DNA of 64,000 nt, taken from assembly GCF_900258475.1 (NCBI RefSeq), contig NZ_LT984888.1:82638-146637 (forward strand). The letters run 5' to 3'. The DNA is from Anaerococcus sp. Marseille-P3915 (GTDB taxonomy: Bacteria > Bacillota > Clostridia > Tissierellales > Peptoniphilaceae). Position numbers and translations under genes: made by a program. The notes below the pieces were generated by a model, which did not search any database, was not told the origin of the DNA, and saw only the letters and a list, made by a program, of their open reading frames with translations. Positions 41,587-50,171 of this stretch are shown here, in pieces (the first letter of the stretch is position 1; the number at the start of each line of letters is the position of its first letter).

Positions 41587-43471
41587 AAAATATAAGGCTG
41601 GGTCCTATGATGTAGTAGTCGTTGGGGCTGGCCATGCAGGATGTGAAGCGGCGCTTTCCGCAGCTAGACTTGGAATGAAGACCCTAGTCCTTACCACATC
41701 TATGGAATCAGTGGCAGATATGCCTTGCAATCCAAATATAGGTGGTACAGGCAAGGGCCATATAGTAAGGGAAATTGACGCCCTGGGTGGAGAGATGGCA
41801 ATAAATATCGACAAGACCTTCATCCAATCAAGGATGCTCAATACATCAAAGGGACCAGCAGTGCATTCGCTAAGGGTCCAGGCTGATAAGAGACGCTATC
41901 ACGAAGAGATGAAAAAGGTCCTAGAGGATGAGCCAAACCTCGATTTATTTGAGCAGGAAGTAGATAAGATTAATTACCAAGACGGAAAAATTGTTTCATG
42001 TGAAACAGTTCAAGGGGCAATCTTTGAAACAAAGGCTCTTATAATTTGTACAGGCACCTACCTTAATGGAACAATATTAATCGGTGATTATGCTAAAGTA
42101 AGTGGTCCTCATGGCTTATCAGCAGCGACTTACTTAAGCGATTCCTTAAAGGAAATGGGATTTTATATCCGCAGATTTAAGACAGGAACACCAGCTAGAA
42201 TTCATAGGTCTTCCGTAAATTATGAAAAGACTACAGTCCAAGCGGGCGATAGCGAAGTAATACCATTTTCCTTTATAAATGAAGGCAAGGACTTTTCTGA
42301 TAGGCAGCAAGAAAATTGCTTCCTTACCTATACCACAGAAAAGACCAAGGAAATCATCATGGATAACCTTGAAAGGTCACCAATTTATGGGGGCAAGGTC
42401 AAGGGCATTGGTCCTAGGTATTGTCCGTCAATTGAAGATAAGATGGTAAGATTCCCAGATAGGGATATCCACCAAGTCTTCATCGAACCAGAAAGCCTTT
42501 CGACAAATGAGATGTATGTTCAAGGGGTATCTTCATCCCTTCCACAGGAGGTTCAGGAAGAATTTTACAGGACAATTATCGGTCTTGAAGATGTAAAGAT
42601 AATGAGACCTGCCTATGCTATTGAATATGACATGATCGATACCAGACAGCTAAAGAGAACCTTGGAATCAAAAGATTATGAAGGACTTTATTTTGCAGGC
42701 CAAATCAATGGCTCATCAGGATATGAGGAAGCTGCAGGCCAGGGTCTTGTGGCAGGAATCAACGCAGCCCTTAAGATAAAGGGTGAGGATGAATTTATTC
42801 TAGATAGGTCAGATGCTTATATAGGGGTCCTAATTGATGACCTAGTCACAGAAGGAACTAACGAGCCTTACAGGATGATGACTTCAAGATGCGAGTACAG
42901 GCTCACCATGAGACAGGACAATGCCGACCAAAGATTATCCAAAAAGGGCCACGACATAGGCCTTGTATCTGATGAACGCTATCAAAAGATGCTTGATAAG
43001 AGGGCTATGATAGAAAATGAGATTGATAGGCTTAAAAACGTCCACATCACTCCAAAGGATGAAACAAACAAGGCCCTAGAAGAAATGGGTTCTACTGTTC
43101 TTAATAAGGGCCTAAGCCTATATGAGCTTATAAAAAGACCTGAAATCACCTATCAGATGACAGAAATTTTTGACCAAGAAAGGCCAGACCTTCCTAAGTA
43201 TATAAAAATCCAAGTACAAACAGAAATCAAATACGAAGGATATATCAAAAAGCAAATGGCAGATATAGAAAAATTCAAAAAGCTAGAAGGTCATAAATTA
43301 TCAGCAGATATCGACTACAGCCAAATAAAGGGCCTAAAGAAAGAATCGGCAGAAAAGCTTAACGAAATCAAGCCAGAATCAATCGGACAAGCTTCTCGTA
43401 TATCTGGAGTAAGTCCAGCTGATGTTAACGTGCTTTTGATTAGACTAAAGACAGGAGAGCTTTATGGATAA
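41576..43471 (+). CDS. mnmG: tRNA uridine-5-carboxymethylaminomethyl modification enzyme MnmG
   Basis: This 631-residue FAD protein partners MnmE. The N-terminal dinucleotide fold is [21 protein letters not shown]. The conserved [19 protein letters not shown] and [21 protein letters not shown] blocks follow, and the C-terminal helical domain ends at [14 protein letters not shown]. The start is a TTG at 41576 with AAGGAG 7 bases upstream; no ATG upstream of the FAD motif is available. A parS-like palindrome (41992-42007) is embedded in codons for Val-Ser-Cys-Glu-Thr. It overlaps rsmG by 8 bases. Confidence 0.96.
   Translation: MENRKYKAGSYDVVVVGAGHAGCEAALSAARLGMKTLVLTTSMESVADMPCNPNIGGTGKGHIVREIDALGGEMAINIDKTFIQSRMLNTSKGPAVHSLRVQADKRRYHEEMKKVLEDEPNLDLFEQEVDKINYQDGKIVSCETVQGAIFETKALIICTGTYLNGTILIGDYAKVSGPHGLSAATYLSDSLKEMGFYIRRFKTGTPARIHRSSVNYEKTTVQAGDSEVIPFSFINEGKDFSDRQQENCFLTYTTEKTKEIIMDNLERSPIYGGKVKGIGPRYCPSIEDKMVRFPDRDIHQVFIEPESLSTNEMYVQGVSSSLPQEVQEEFYRTIIGLEDVKIMRPAYAIEYDMIDTRQLKRTLESKDYEGLYFAGQINGSSGYEEAAGQGLVAGINAALKIKGEDEFILDRSDAYIGVLIDDLVTEGTNEPYRMMTSRCEYRLTMRQDNADQRLSKKGHDIGLVSDERYQKMLDKRAMIENEIDRLKNVHITPKDETNKALEEMGSTVLNKGLSLYELIKRPEITYQMTEIFDQERPDLPKYIKIQVQTEIKYEGYIKKQMADIEKFKKLEGHKLSADIDYSQIKGLKKESAEKLNEIKPESIGQASRISGVSPADVNVLLIRLKTGELYG
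41992..42007. promoter_or_regulatory. parS-like ParB binding site 1 (within mnmG)
   Basis: TGTTTCATGTGAAACA matches the consensus TGTTTCACGTGAAACA at 15 of 16 positions, with a T replacing C in the centre. Confidence 0.75.
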
Positions 43472-44096
43472 GAAGTATCAAATCTATACAGACTATCTTT
43501 TGGAAGTCAATTCCCACACCAACCTTACAACAATCACTGACCCCGCTGAAATTGAGCTTAAGCATTTTAAGGACTCCCTTACAGTCATAGATTATATTAA
43601 GGAAGGCGATAAGGTCCTTGACATAGGTGCTGGGGCTGGTTTTCCTGGTATACCACTAAGGATTGAAAAGGACTTTGACCTTACTCTCATAGATTCTGTG
43701 AACAAAAAGGTCAACTTCATGAACGAAGTAATAGAAAAGCTTGACCTAAAAAATGCCAGAGCCATCCACACCAGAGCAGAAGATTTTGCCAAGGACCATA
43801 GGGAGAACTTTGACCTTGTCGTATCCCGTGCTGTGGCAAATATGGCAACCCTATCTGAGCTTTGCCTGCCCTTTGTCAAGGTCGGTGGACTTTTCATTGC
43901 TCTTAAGGGGCCAAAGGCAGATGAGGAAGTGGAAAATGCAGCCAATGCCCTAGAGATTTTGGGCGGGGAGGTGATAAAAATGGAAAAGCTTGACCTTGAT
44001 GGCAATGAAAGGGTAAATGTCATTGTCAAGAAGGTAAGATCTTGTAAGAAAAGCTACCCAAGGGGACAAAATCTCCCAAAGAGAAAACCCCTTTAG
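43464..44096 (+). CDS. rsmG: 16S rRNA (guanine527-N7)-methyltransferase RsmG
   Basis: This 210-residue SAM-dependent methylase has the family motifs [37 protein letters not shown] (SAM site), [22 protein letters not shown] and FIALKGP. The C-terminus carries a basic tail. Loss of RsmG gives low-level streptomycin resistance in other bacteria. GGAGAG precedes the ATG, which lies within the end of mnmG. Confidence 0.95.
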   Translation: MDKKYQIYTDYLLEVNSHTNLTTITDPAEIELKHFKDSLTVIDYIKEGDKVLDIGAGAGFPGIPLRIEKDFDLTLIDSVNKKVNFMNEVIEKLDLKNARAIHTRAEDFAKDHRENFDLVVSRAVANMATLSELCLPFVKVGGLFIALKGPKADEEVENAANALEILGGEVIKMEKLDLDGNERVNVIVKKVRSCKKSYPRGQNLPKRKPL

Positions 44097-44112
44097 TGTT
44101 TCATATGAAACA
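44097..44112. promoter_or_regulatory. parS-like site 2 (rsmG/CPBP gap)
   Basis: TGTTTCATATGAAACA is a perfect palindrome matching parS at 14 of 16 positions; the central CG is TA. It lies right after the rsmG stop. Confidence 0.65.
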
Positions 44113-44123
44113 AAGGAGTCTAA

Positions 44124-44915
44124 ATGAAATTTTTAAAATCATTCCTTATTATAGTATTATTTCTAGCCTTTAATATAATAATAGATGCTCTCACAAGTGT
44201 CTTTATCCCTGGTCTTATAGCAGTCTTAAAATCAGGAGACTTCCTCCAGTCGGCTAACTATTTGGTTTATGGGCTCTTGGCAGGCCAATTAGTAAAGCTT
44301 ACCATCCTTGCCATATATATGGACAAACGTGATAAGACATTTTATAGAAATTTTACTCAAAGATATATAAAAAATGAAAAACTTGAAAGGCCTCTAAGAT
44401 TTGTAGGAATCGGCTTAGGTACTGTTGGCTTTGGTCTACTCTTAACGAATATTATAATGAAGGCAATGGCGGGTACAGAACTTCTTACATCAGCCCTCAA
44501 CCTTATGGAAAATGCCTTTAATGCTCAGACAAATCTTGATGGTCTAGTATTAATACTTACAGTTGCAATTGGGGCACCAATAGTCGAAGAGCTTCTTTTT
44601 AGGGGAGTCCTCTTTGAAGAGCTTAATAGGCATGTTTCTGTAAAGACAACAATCTTTCTAACAGCATTGATTTTTGGTTTGTATCATTTTAATATACTCC
44701 AGTCCCCAAATACCTTTGTTATGGGTTTGGTACTGGCATGGACCTATTATAAGACTAGGTCAATAAAGGCTTCTATTATAATCCACGCTACAAATAATAT
44801 TCTAGCCTTGATTCCGATAATCGACCAAGGTCTTAGCCCAATAGGCATTGGTATTTATATAATATTTATGGTCATAGGAATATATTCACTTACAACACTT
44901 AGGCAAAAGGCCTAG
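44124..44915 (+). CDS. CPBP family intramembrane glutamic/metallo-protease
   Basis: This 263-residue protein has about seven to eight membrane segments. The CPBP (Abi) motifs are complete: EELLFRG (motif 1, EExxxR), FGLYHF (motif 2) and IIHATNN (motif 3). Family members process prenylated proteins in eukaryotes; in bacteria many are linked to bacteriocin immunity or membrane-protein turnover. It lies between rsmG and cinA and is bracketed by two parS-like sites. No peptide or bacteriocin gene is adjacent, so its substrate is unknown. Confidence 0.9.
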   Translation: MKFLKSFLIIVLFLAFNIIIDALTSVFIPGLIAVLKSGDFLQSANYLVYGLLAGQLVKLTILAIYMDKRDKTFYRNFTQRYIKNEKLERPLRFVGIGLGTVGFGLLLTNIIMKAMAGTELLTSALNLMENAFNAQTNLDGLVLILTVAIGAPIVEELLFRGVLFEELNRHVSVKTTIFLTALIFGLYHFNILQSPNTFVMGLVLAWTYYKTRSIKASIIIHATNNILALIPIIDQGLSPIGIGIYIIFMVIGIYSLTTLRQKA

Positions 44916-44975
44916 GTGTTTTTTGTTTCACAAAATTAGATTTTATAAGCTTATGAAGTAAAATATAAGTATAAA

Positions 44976-44991
44976 AGTTTCACGTGAAACA
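44976..44991. promoter_or_regulatory. parS-like site 3 (upstream of cinA)
   Basis: AGTTTCACGTGAAACA keeps the CACGTG core and matches parS at 15 of 16 positions. It ends 14 bases before the cinA start codon, next to its ribosome-binding site. Confidence 0.8.
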
Positions 44992-45005
44992 TTAAGGTGG
45001 TTATA

Positions 45006-46214
45006 ATGAAAGCTATAATTTATTCGGTAGGTACAGAAATCCTACTAGGATCAATACTAGATACAAATTCTAAATTTATTGCAGAAAGGCTCCAGGACCT
45101 GGGCATAAATTTATATAAGATGGAAACCATAGGTGATAATCCGGATAGACTTTATCAAGGGCTTAAGGAAGCTGATGGGGTCTATGACTATATATTTATA
45201 ACAGGTGGCCTTGGACCGACAGAAGATGACATTACAAAAGAAGTGGCAGTAAAAGTCTGCGGGCTTGAAGATGAGATGGTTCTTGACCCATATTCCTATG
45301 AAGAACTTAGGAGATATTTTGAAAATAAAAATAAGGCTATGGAAGTTAATAGAAAACAAGCCGTATTTCCTAAGTCAGCAGTGATTTTAAAAAATACCCA
45401 AGGGACAGCACCAGGTTGCATCTTAGAATCAAAAAATAAGTCTAAGTACATACTTATGCCTGGGCCACCAAACGAGATGAGAAATATGTTTGATAAAGAA
45501 GTAACACCGAAACTTGCGACTGATAGACTAATAAGGTCTATAAATTGTAAGATAGGACTTCTCGGTGAATGGGATGTGGCAAGTAGAATTGACCTAAGTG
45601 GATCTGATCCAACCATAAGCCCTTATGCCAAGACTAGCGGTGTAGAGCTAAGAATAACCGCATCTGCTCCAGATGAAGAAAGCTTGAATAAGTCTTTAGA
45701 AAGAGGTCTTAAGAGTGTGAAGGATGCCTTCCGAGGCCTAGTTATAACTACTGATGATAGGGCTCGTGAATCAGTCTTAATAGATGAGCTAAGAAATAAT
45801 AGAGAGACAGTCTCAACTGCTGAATCAATAACGGGAGGCTTAATTGCAAGCTCTATTATAGATATAAGCGGGGCAAGCGATGTGCTTAAGGAATCCTTTG
45901 TGACTTATTCTAATGAAGCCAAGCATAGAATATTAGGTGTTTCATATGAAACAATCGATAAGTACGACGTGGTTAGCAAGGAAGTTGTAAGCGAAATGCT
46001 TGATGGACTTGATTCTGACCTAAGAATAGCCACATCTGGCTATGCCCATTTGGGAATAGCCTATGTAGGAGTCTCCTATAAAGGAAAAAAATATATAAGG
46101 CAGGTAAAGGTCAAGGGCGAACGCAACAAGGTAAGACGTGTGTGCAAGAATAAGGCCATTGACATGAGTATTTTAATAGTAAGAGGTGTATATGAAGATT
46201 ATATCAGTTTTTAA
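45006..46214 (+). CDS. cinA: CinA family protein (MoaB-like domain plus nicotinamide-nucleotide amidase domain)
   Basis: This two-domain protein has 402 residues. The N-terminal MoaB/MogA-type domain (about 1-170) has TEILLGSILDTNSKFIAERL and ITGGLGPTEDDITKEV. The C-terminal CinA domain (about 245-400) has STAESITGGLIASSIIDISGAS and VTYSNEAKHRILGV, the region that deamidates NMN in characterised members. The ATG at 45006 follows AAGGTGG; an in-frame GTG at 44997 overlaps that site and is unlikely. It overlaps parA by 23 bases and contains a parS-like site (45938-45953). Confidence 0.92.
   Translation: MKAIIYSVGTEILLGSILDTNSKFIAERLQDLGINLYKMETIGDNPDRLYQGLKEADGVYDYIFITGGLGPTEDDITKEVAVKVCGLEDEMVLDPYSYEELRRYFENKNKAMEVNRKQAVFPKSAVILKNTQGTAPGCILESKNKSKYILMPGPPNEMRNMFDKEVTPKLATDRLIRSINCKIGLLGEWDVASRIDLSGSDPTISPYAKTSGVELRITASAPDEESLNKSLERGLKSVKDAFRGLVITTDDRARESVLIDELRNNRETVSTAESITGGLIASSIIDISGASDVLKESFVTYSNEAKHRILGVSYETIDKYDVVSKEVVSEMLDGLDSDLRIATSGYAHLGIAYVGVSYKGKKYIRQVKVKGERNKVRRVCKNKAIDMSILIVRGVYEDYISF
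45938..45953. promoter_or_regulatory. parS-like site 4 (within cinA)
   Basis: TGTTTCATATGAAACA is identical to site 2 and encodes the Val-Ser-Tyr-Glu-Thr segment of CinA. The recurrence of the same TA-centred palindrome argues against chance. Confidence 0.7.
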
Positions 46215-47052
46215 TCAAAAGGGAGGAGTAGGAAAAACTACTACAGTTGTAAACCTAGCAGTAGCCCTTGCCTACCTAGACAAGAAGGTTTTAGTAATAG
46301 ATATGGATCCCCAAGCCAATGCCACAACAGGTTTGGGCATAGATAAAAATAAGGTTGAGACATCTATCTATGACTTATTTTATTTTACAAGTCCTGAAGA
46401 TGATAAAGCAGAAGTAACCGAGGGTGACATAGCAGAAGATAATACTGAAGAAGAAAAGACAGTTGAAGAAAATACAGAAGAGTCTTTAGAAAATATAGAT
46501 AAGTATATAATAAAGACAAAATCTGGAGTAGACTTAATTCCTTCAGAAAATTCTCTTTCAGGTCTTGAAGTTGAGCTTGTAGAGCTTGATCCAGTAGAAA
46601 GAACCCAGAAGCTTAAGACAATTTTAGCTGCTATAAAGACCGAGTATGACTTTATCCTCATAGACTTACCACCTTCACTAGGACTCTTATCAATAAATGC
46701 TCTAGTAGGATCAAACTCTATAATTATTCCAATACAGACAGAATACTATGCTCTTGAGGGAGTAAGCGAACTTATGAATACTTTTGAGCTTGTGAAAGAA
46801 TCTCTAAATAAGGACTTATATGTAGAAGGAGTCCTCCTATCTATGTTTGATAAGAGGACAAAACTTGCTTATGAAGTAGTTGAAGAAGTAAAGAAATATT
46901 TCAAAAATAGGGTCTTTATGACAATGATACCTAGAAATGTAAAACTTGCTGAAGCACCATCCCATGGCAAGTCAGCGGTAGAATATGATCCAAAAAGCCA
47001 GGGAGCTATGGCCTACATCAGCCTAGCTCAAGAAATATCGGAGGACGTATGA
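46192..47052 (+). CDS. parA: Chromosome partitioning ATPase ParA/Soj with acidic insert
   Basis: This 286-residue deviant-Walker ATPase moves or regulates origins with ParB. The P-loop is QKGGVGKTTTVVNLA near 9-23, followed by VIDMDPQANAT and FILIDLPPSLG. It is longer than the usual 253-260 residues because of a Glu/Asp-rich insert (about 67-103) right after TSIYDLF. The ATG at 46192 follows AGAGGTG. It overlaps cinA and is joined to parB by ATGA. Confidence 0.95.
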   Translation: MKIISVFNQKGGVGKTTTVVNLAVALAYLDKKVLVIDMDPQANATTGLGIDKNKVETSIYDLFYFTSPEDDKAEVTEGDIAEDNTEEEKTVEENTEESLENIDKYIIKTKSGVDLIPSENSLSGLEVELVELDPVERTQKLKTILAAIKTEYDFILIDLPPSLGLLSINALVGSNSIIIPIQTEYYALEGVSELMNTFELVKESLNKDLYVEGVLLSMFDKRTKLAYEVVEEVKKYFKNRVFMTMIPRNVKLAEAPSHGKSAVEYDPKSQGAMAYISLAQEISEDV

Positions 47053-47984
47053 ATAAGAAAAGAAGCCTAGGCAGGGGCCTATCATCTCTTATACCTGATG
47101 CTAAAGATACAAATCATGAAGGCAGGATAATAAAGGTCTCTCTTGATAAGATTAAGGCTAGGGAAGGCCAGCCAAGAAAAACTTTTGACCAAAAGGGTCT
47201 GGAAGATTTGGCAAGGTCAATAAAGGAATATGGCCTTTTAAATCCAATAAGCCTATCAAAAGCTGGTGACCATTACGAAATTCTAGCAGGAGAGCGTAGG
47301 TATAGGGCAAGCCTTCTAAATGGAGCTACTGAAATAGAAGCCATAATCAAAGACTATGAAGATAAGGATATAGAAATTTTATCACTTATAGAAAATGTCC
47401 AAAGGGAAGATTTATCTTCTATAGAAGAAGCCACAGCTTACAAGAAGCTTTATGAAACATATAACTTAACCCAAGATCAGATAGCAGAAAAGATGGGTAA
47501 GTCCAGGTCCTATATAGCAAATACCATGAGGCTATTAAAGCTAGAAGATTCTGAAAAAGAAGCTCTAAATAAGGGTGAAATTTCATCATCACAAGCCAGA
47601 AGCCTTCTTTCTTTAAAAGATGAGGATGATAGAAAAAAGGCTCTTGAAGATTATAAAAATAAGAAAACTGTCGTAAGGGAAGTAGAAGAACTATCCAGAG
47701 CGAAGGCTGATAAGCCTAGCAAAGAAGAAAGTCCAAAAACTATAGAAAACGAAAAGCACAAGGGTAAATACCTAGACCTAAGCAAGGATACTAAAGATAC
47801 TAAGGAAGAAAAGCTACCAAACCTTGACCAACTCCTCTTTGATGACTTTGAAGAAAAATTCATGGATAAGCTTTCAACCAAAGTATCTATAAAGAAGGAT
47901 AAGGATACTTATAGGCTAGTAATAGATTGCTATTCTATAGAAGATTTGGAAAATATTTATAAGAGGCTTGGTGAAGATGATTAA
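47049..47984 (+). CDS. parB: Chromosome partitioning protein ParB/Spo0J
   Basis: This 311-residue CTP-dependent DNA clamp has the N-terminal ParA-stimulating segment (KKRSLGRGLSSLIPD), the CTP-binding fold with GERRYRA and ENVQREDLSSIEEA, and the parS-reading helix-turn-helix (LTQDQIAEKMGKSRSYIANTM). A charged linker (about 215-260) and a C-terminal dimerisation domain (LVIDCYSIEDLENIYKRL) follow. Several parS-like sites lie within about 5 kb of the gene. Confidence 0.96.
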   Translation: MNKKRSLGRGLSSLIPDAKDTNHEGRIIKVSLDKIKAREGQPRKTFDQKGLEDLARSIKEYGLLNPISLSKAGDHYEILAGERRYRASLLNGATEIEAIIKDYEDKDIEILSLIENVQREDLSSIEEATAYKKLYETYNLTQDQIAEKMGKSRSYIANTMRLLKLEDSEKEALNKGEISSSQARSLLSLKDEDDRKKALEDYKNKKTVVREVEELSRAKADKPSKEESPKTIENEKHKGKYLDLSKDTKDTKEEKLPNLDQLLFDDFEEKFMDKLSTKVSIKKDKDTYRLVIDCYSIEDLENIYKRLGEDD

Positions 47985-48537
47985 TTCTTATTCGATTGAG
48001 AAACTCTTAGGAGAGATTAGAAGGCCAAGTGCTAACCCAGGCGGTGGAGCTCTTGTAATAATGATTGCTAATATGGCAGTAAATCTAATCTTTATGATGG
48101 ATAAGAAGGACTACGGGGCTAAGAATGATCAGGCAAATGTTTCACGTGAAACATTAAATCATATCTCAGACCTACTAACAGACCTTGCTGATGAGGATAT
48201 AAAATATGCGACAATCTTGGTGGATAAGTGCATAAAGGAAAAAAATGTCGATGAAAAATATTTTATAGATGCTGCAAGGCCACAAATTAAGCTAAGTACC
48301 CTAATCTTAGAGGCTATGAAGCATTTAGGATTTTTTCTAGAAAATGGAAAATCTTATACAATTTCAGATGGGGAGATTGCAAATATCCTCCTTAAGGCTG
48401 CAATTGATGCAAGCCTACCAACAATTGATATAAATTTAAATCAAACAAATTTTAAGTATAATATAGATGAAGTAAAAAATGAAGCTGAAAAGCTTTATGA
48501 AAAAAATCTAATTATTATAGAAAGAAGGAAATCTTGA
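47977..48537 (+). CDS. Stand-alone cyclodeaminase/cyclohydrolase family protein (FTCD C-terminal domain type)
   Basis: This 186-residue all-helical protein has the cyclodeaminase signature ANPGGGALVIMIANMAVNL near the start. The family turns formimino-tetrahydrofolate into methenyl-tetrahydrofolate or hydrolyses related folates, a step in histidine and one-carbon fermentation. Here it is separate from any formiminotransferase. Start choice is uncertain: the ATG at 47977 is used, and a GTG 9 bases upstream is possible. It overlaps parB by 8 bases and contains the perfect parS site 5. The next gene overlaps its stop. Confidence 0.85.
   Translation: MINSYSIEKLLGEIRRPSANPGGGALVIMIANMAVNLIFMMDKKDYGAKNDQANVSRETLNHISDLLTDLADEDIKYATILVDKCIKEKNVDEKYFIDAARPQIKLSTLILEAMKHLGFFLENGKSYTISDGEIANILLKAAIDASLPTIDINLNQTNFKYNIDEVKNEAEKLYEKNLIIIERRKS
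48138..48153. promoter_or_regulatory. parS site 5, perfect consensus (within the cyclodeaminase gene)
   Basis: TGTTTCACGTGAAACA, an exact 16-bp match to the Firmicute parS consensus, lies 154 bases past the parB stop. Confidence 0.95.
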
Positions 48538-49007
48538 CAGGATTATATATAGGAATGGGATGCTTGGCACTTGTTGTAGTCATACAATTTGCCATGATTA
48601 AGTCCCTACAAAATAGAACACGAAGACAAAAACAAAGATACGATCACCTCCTAAGAGGTAATGACCCAGATGTAAACATAGAAGAGCTATTAAATAGGCT
48701 AAATGACCAGATAGAATCATCCCACAAGGAGCTAAAAAATATAAATAAAACAGCAGCAGATGCAAAAGATACAATAATGGGCGCTGTAAGCAATATGTCT
48801 ACAGTTCACTTCGATGCCTTTGAAGGACAAAGCAGGGAACTTTCTTTCTGTTTATGTATGCTTGATAATTTTCATAATGGAATTATCCTAACTAGTCTAT
48901 ATGGAGATAACACTTCAAACGTCTATTTAAAGGAAGTTGTAAGCGGTAGGGCTAGGGAGGAATTATCTGAGGCTGAAGAAGAGGCTTTAAAAAAGGCTAA
49001 AAGATAA
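48534..49007 (+). CDS. DUF4446 family membrane-anchored protein
   Basis: This 157-residue protein has an N-terminal membrane helix (about 5-24), a basic stretch, a coiled-coil-prone segment (about 45-85) and a C-terminal domain (about 90-150, VHFDAFEGQSRELSFCLCMLD then ILTSLYGDN). This DUF4446 form is commonly encoded next to parAB in Firmicutes, but its role is unknown. The start is a TTG overlapping the preceding stop (TTGA) with AAGGA just upstream; the next ATG, 21 bases on, would remove part of the anchor. Confidence 0.85.
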   Translation: MTGLYIGMGCLALVVVIQFAMIKSLQNRTRRQKQRYDHLLRGNDPDVNIEELLNRLNDQIESSHKELKNINKTAADAKDTIMGAVSNMSTVHFDAFEGQSRELSFCLCMLDNFHNGIILTSLYGDNTSNVYLKEVVSGRAREELSEAEEEALKKAKR

Positions 49008-49083
49008 AAAATAACTAGCAATTTAATATATTTTACAATATAATATTAGTAATAAAATTAAGTATAAAAATTAGGAGGACTTA

Positions 49084-50109
49084 ATGGCACAAGTAGGTAT
49101 TTTAGATCAAGCGATAAAAACTATAGAAGGAAAAAACCTTACCATTGTCTTACCAGAAGGTAAAGACGAGAGAGTTTTGGAAGCAGCTATTAGACACCAA
49201 GAAGAAGGTTTATTACAACCAATCGTATTAGGTGACCAAGGAGAAATCCAAAAAACAGCCGACAAATTAGGCAAGAGCATATCTAATATAAAGATATTAA
49301 ATCCAGAAACATTTGAAAAATTTGATGAATTGGTTGATTCTTTTACAGAAATTAGAAAAGGAAAAATCGACAGAGAAGAAGCAGAATTTATCCTAAGAAG
49401 AGATTTAAACTACTTCGGTGTTATGTTAGTTAAATCTGGTTATGCAGATGGTCTTGTATCAGGTGCAATCCACACAACAGCAGACACTATTAGACCTGCC
49501 CTACAAATTATCAGAACCAAACCTGGTCAAAAGAGAGTATCAGGTGTTATGGTAATGTTAGGACCAAATGGAGAACAATTAGTATTTGCAGATACTGCGG
49601 TTAATATAACACTAGAAGCTGATGAGCTTGCAGAAGTTGCAGTAGAAACAAGCCACACTGCTAAATCATTTGGTATCGACCCATATGTAGCACTTCTATC
49701 ATTCTCAACCCTAGGCTCTGCTCACCATGACCTAGCTACAAAGGTTGCAAGAGCTACAGCAATAGCAAGAGACCTTGACCCAGAATTAAGAGTAGAAGGA
49801 GAAATCCAATTTGATGCAGCAATAGATCCAAAAACAGCTGCTAATAAGGCACCAAAATCAGATGTAGCTGGTAAGTGTAATGTATTTATCTTCCCAGACC
49901 TACAAGCAGGAAACATCGGTTATAAAATAGCACAAAGACTTGGCGGTTACAAAGCCCTAGGACCAATACTCCAAGGACTAAATGCACCAGTTAACGACCT
50001 TTCAAGAGGTTGTTCAGCTCAAGATGTATATGAAATAGCTATTATAACAGCAATGCAAGCATCAGAAAGAGCAAGAGAAGCAGCAGAAAGAGCCGCTTCA
50101 AGCAAATAA
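49084..50109 (+). CDS. pta: Phosphate acetyltransferase
   Basis: This 341-residue phosphotransacetylase interconverts acetyl-CoA and acetyl phosphate, the first step of ATP-yielding acetate formation. It has LPEGKDERVLEAAIRHQEEG, KSGYADGLVSGAIHTTADTIRPALQII (split), SFSTLGSAHHDLATKV and the C-terminal GLNAPVNDLSRGCSAQDVYE. No acetate kinase gene is adjacent. TATAAT at 49039-49044 and AGGAGG before the ATG suggest its own transcript, closed by the terminator at 50121. Confidence 0.95.
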   Translation: MAQVGILDQAIKTIEGKNLTIVLPEGKDERVLEAAIRHQEEGLLQPIVLGDQGEIQKTADKLGKSISNIKILNPETFEKFDELVDSFTEIRKGKIDREEAEFILRRDLNYFGVMLVKSGYADGLVSGAIHTTADTIRPALQIIRTKPGQKRVSGVMVMLGPNGEQLVFADTAVNITLEADELAEVAVETSHTAKSFGIDPYVALLSFSTLGSAHHDLATKVARATAIARDLDPELRVEGEIQFDAAIDPKTAANKAPKSDVAGKCNVFIFPDLQAGNIGYKIAQRLGGYKALGPILQGLNAPVNDLSRGCSAQDVYEIAIITAMQASERAREAAERAASSK

Positions 50110-50120
50110 GAAAATATATA

Positions 50121-50150
50121 AGGGCAATCTTTTTGGATTGCTCTTTTTTT
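50121..50150 (+). terminator. Terminator of pta
   Basis: A 9-bp stem AGGGCAATC / GATTGCTCT with a 6-base loop is followed by seven U. Confidence 0.88.
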
Positions 50151-50171
50151 ATAAACATTTAAAGAAGAAAG

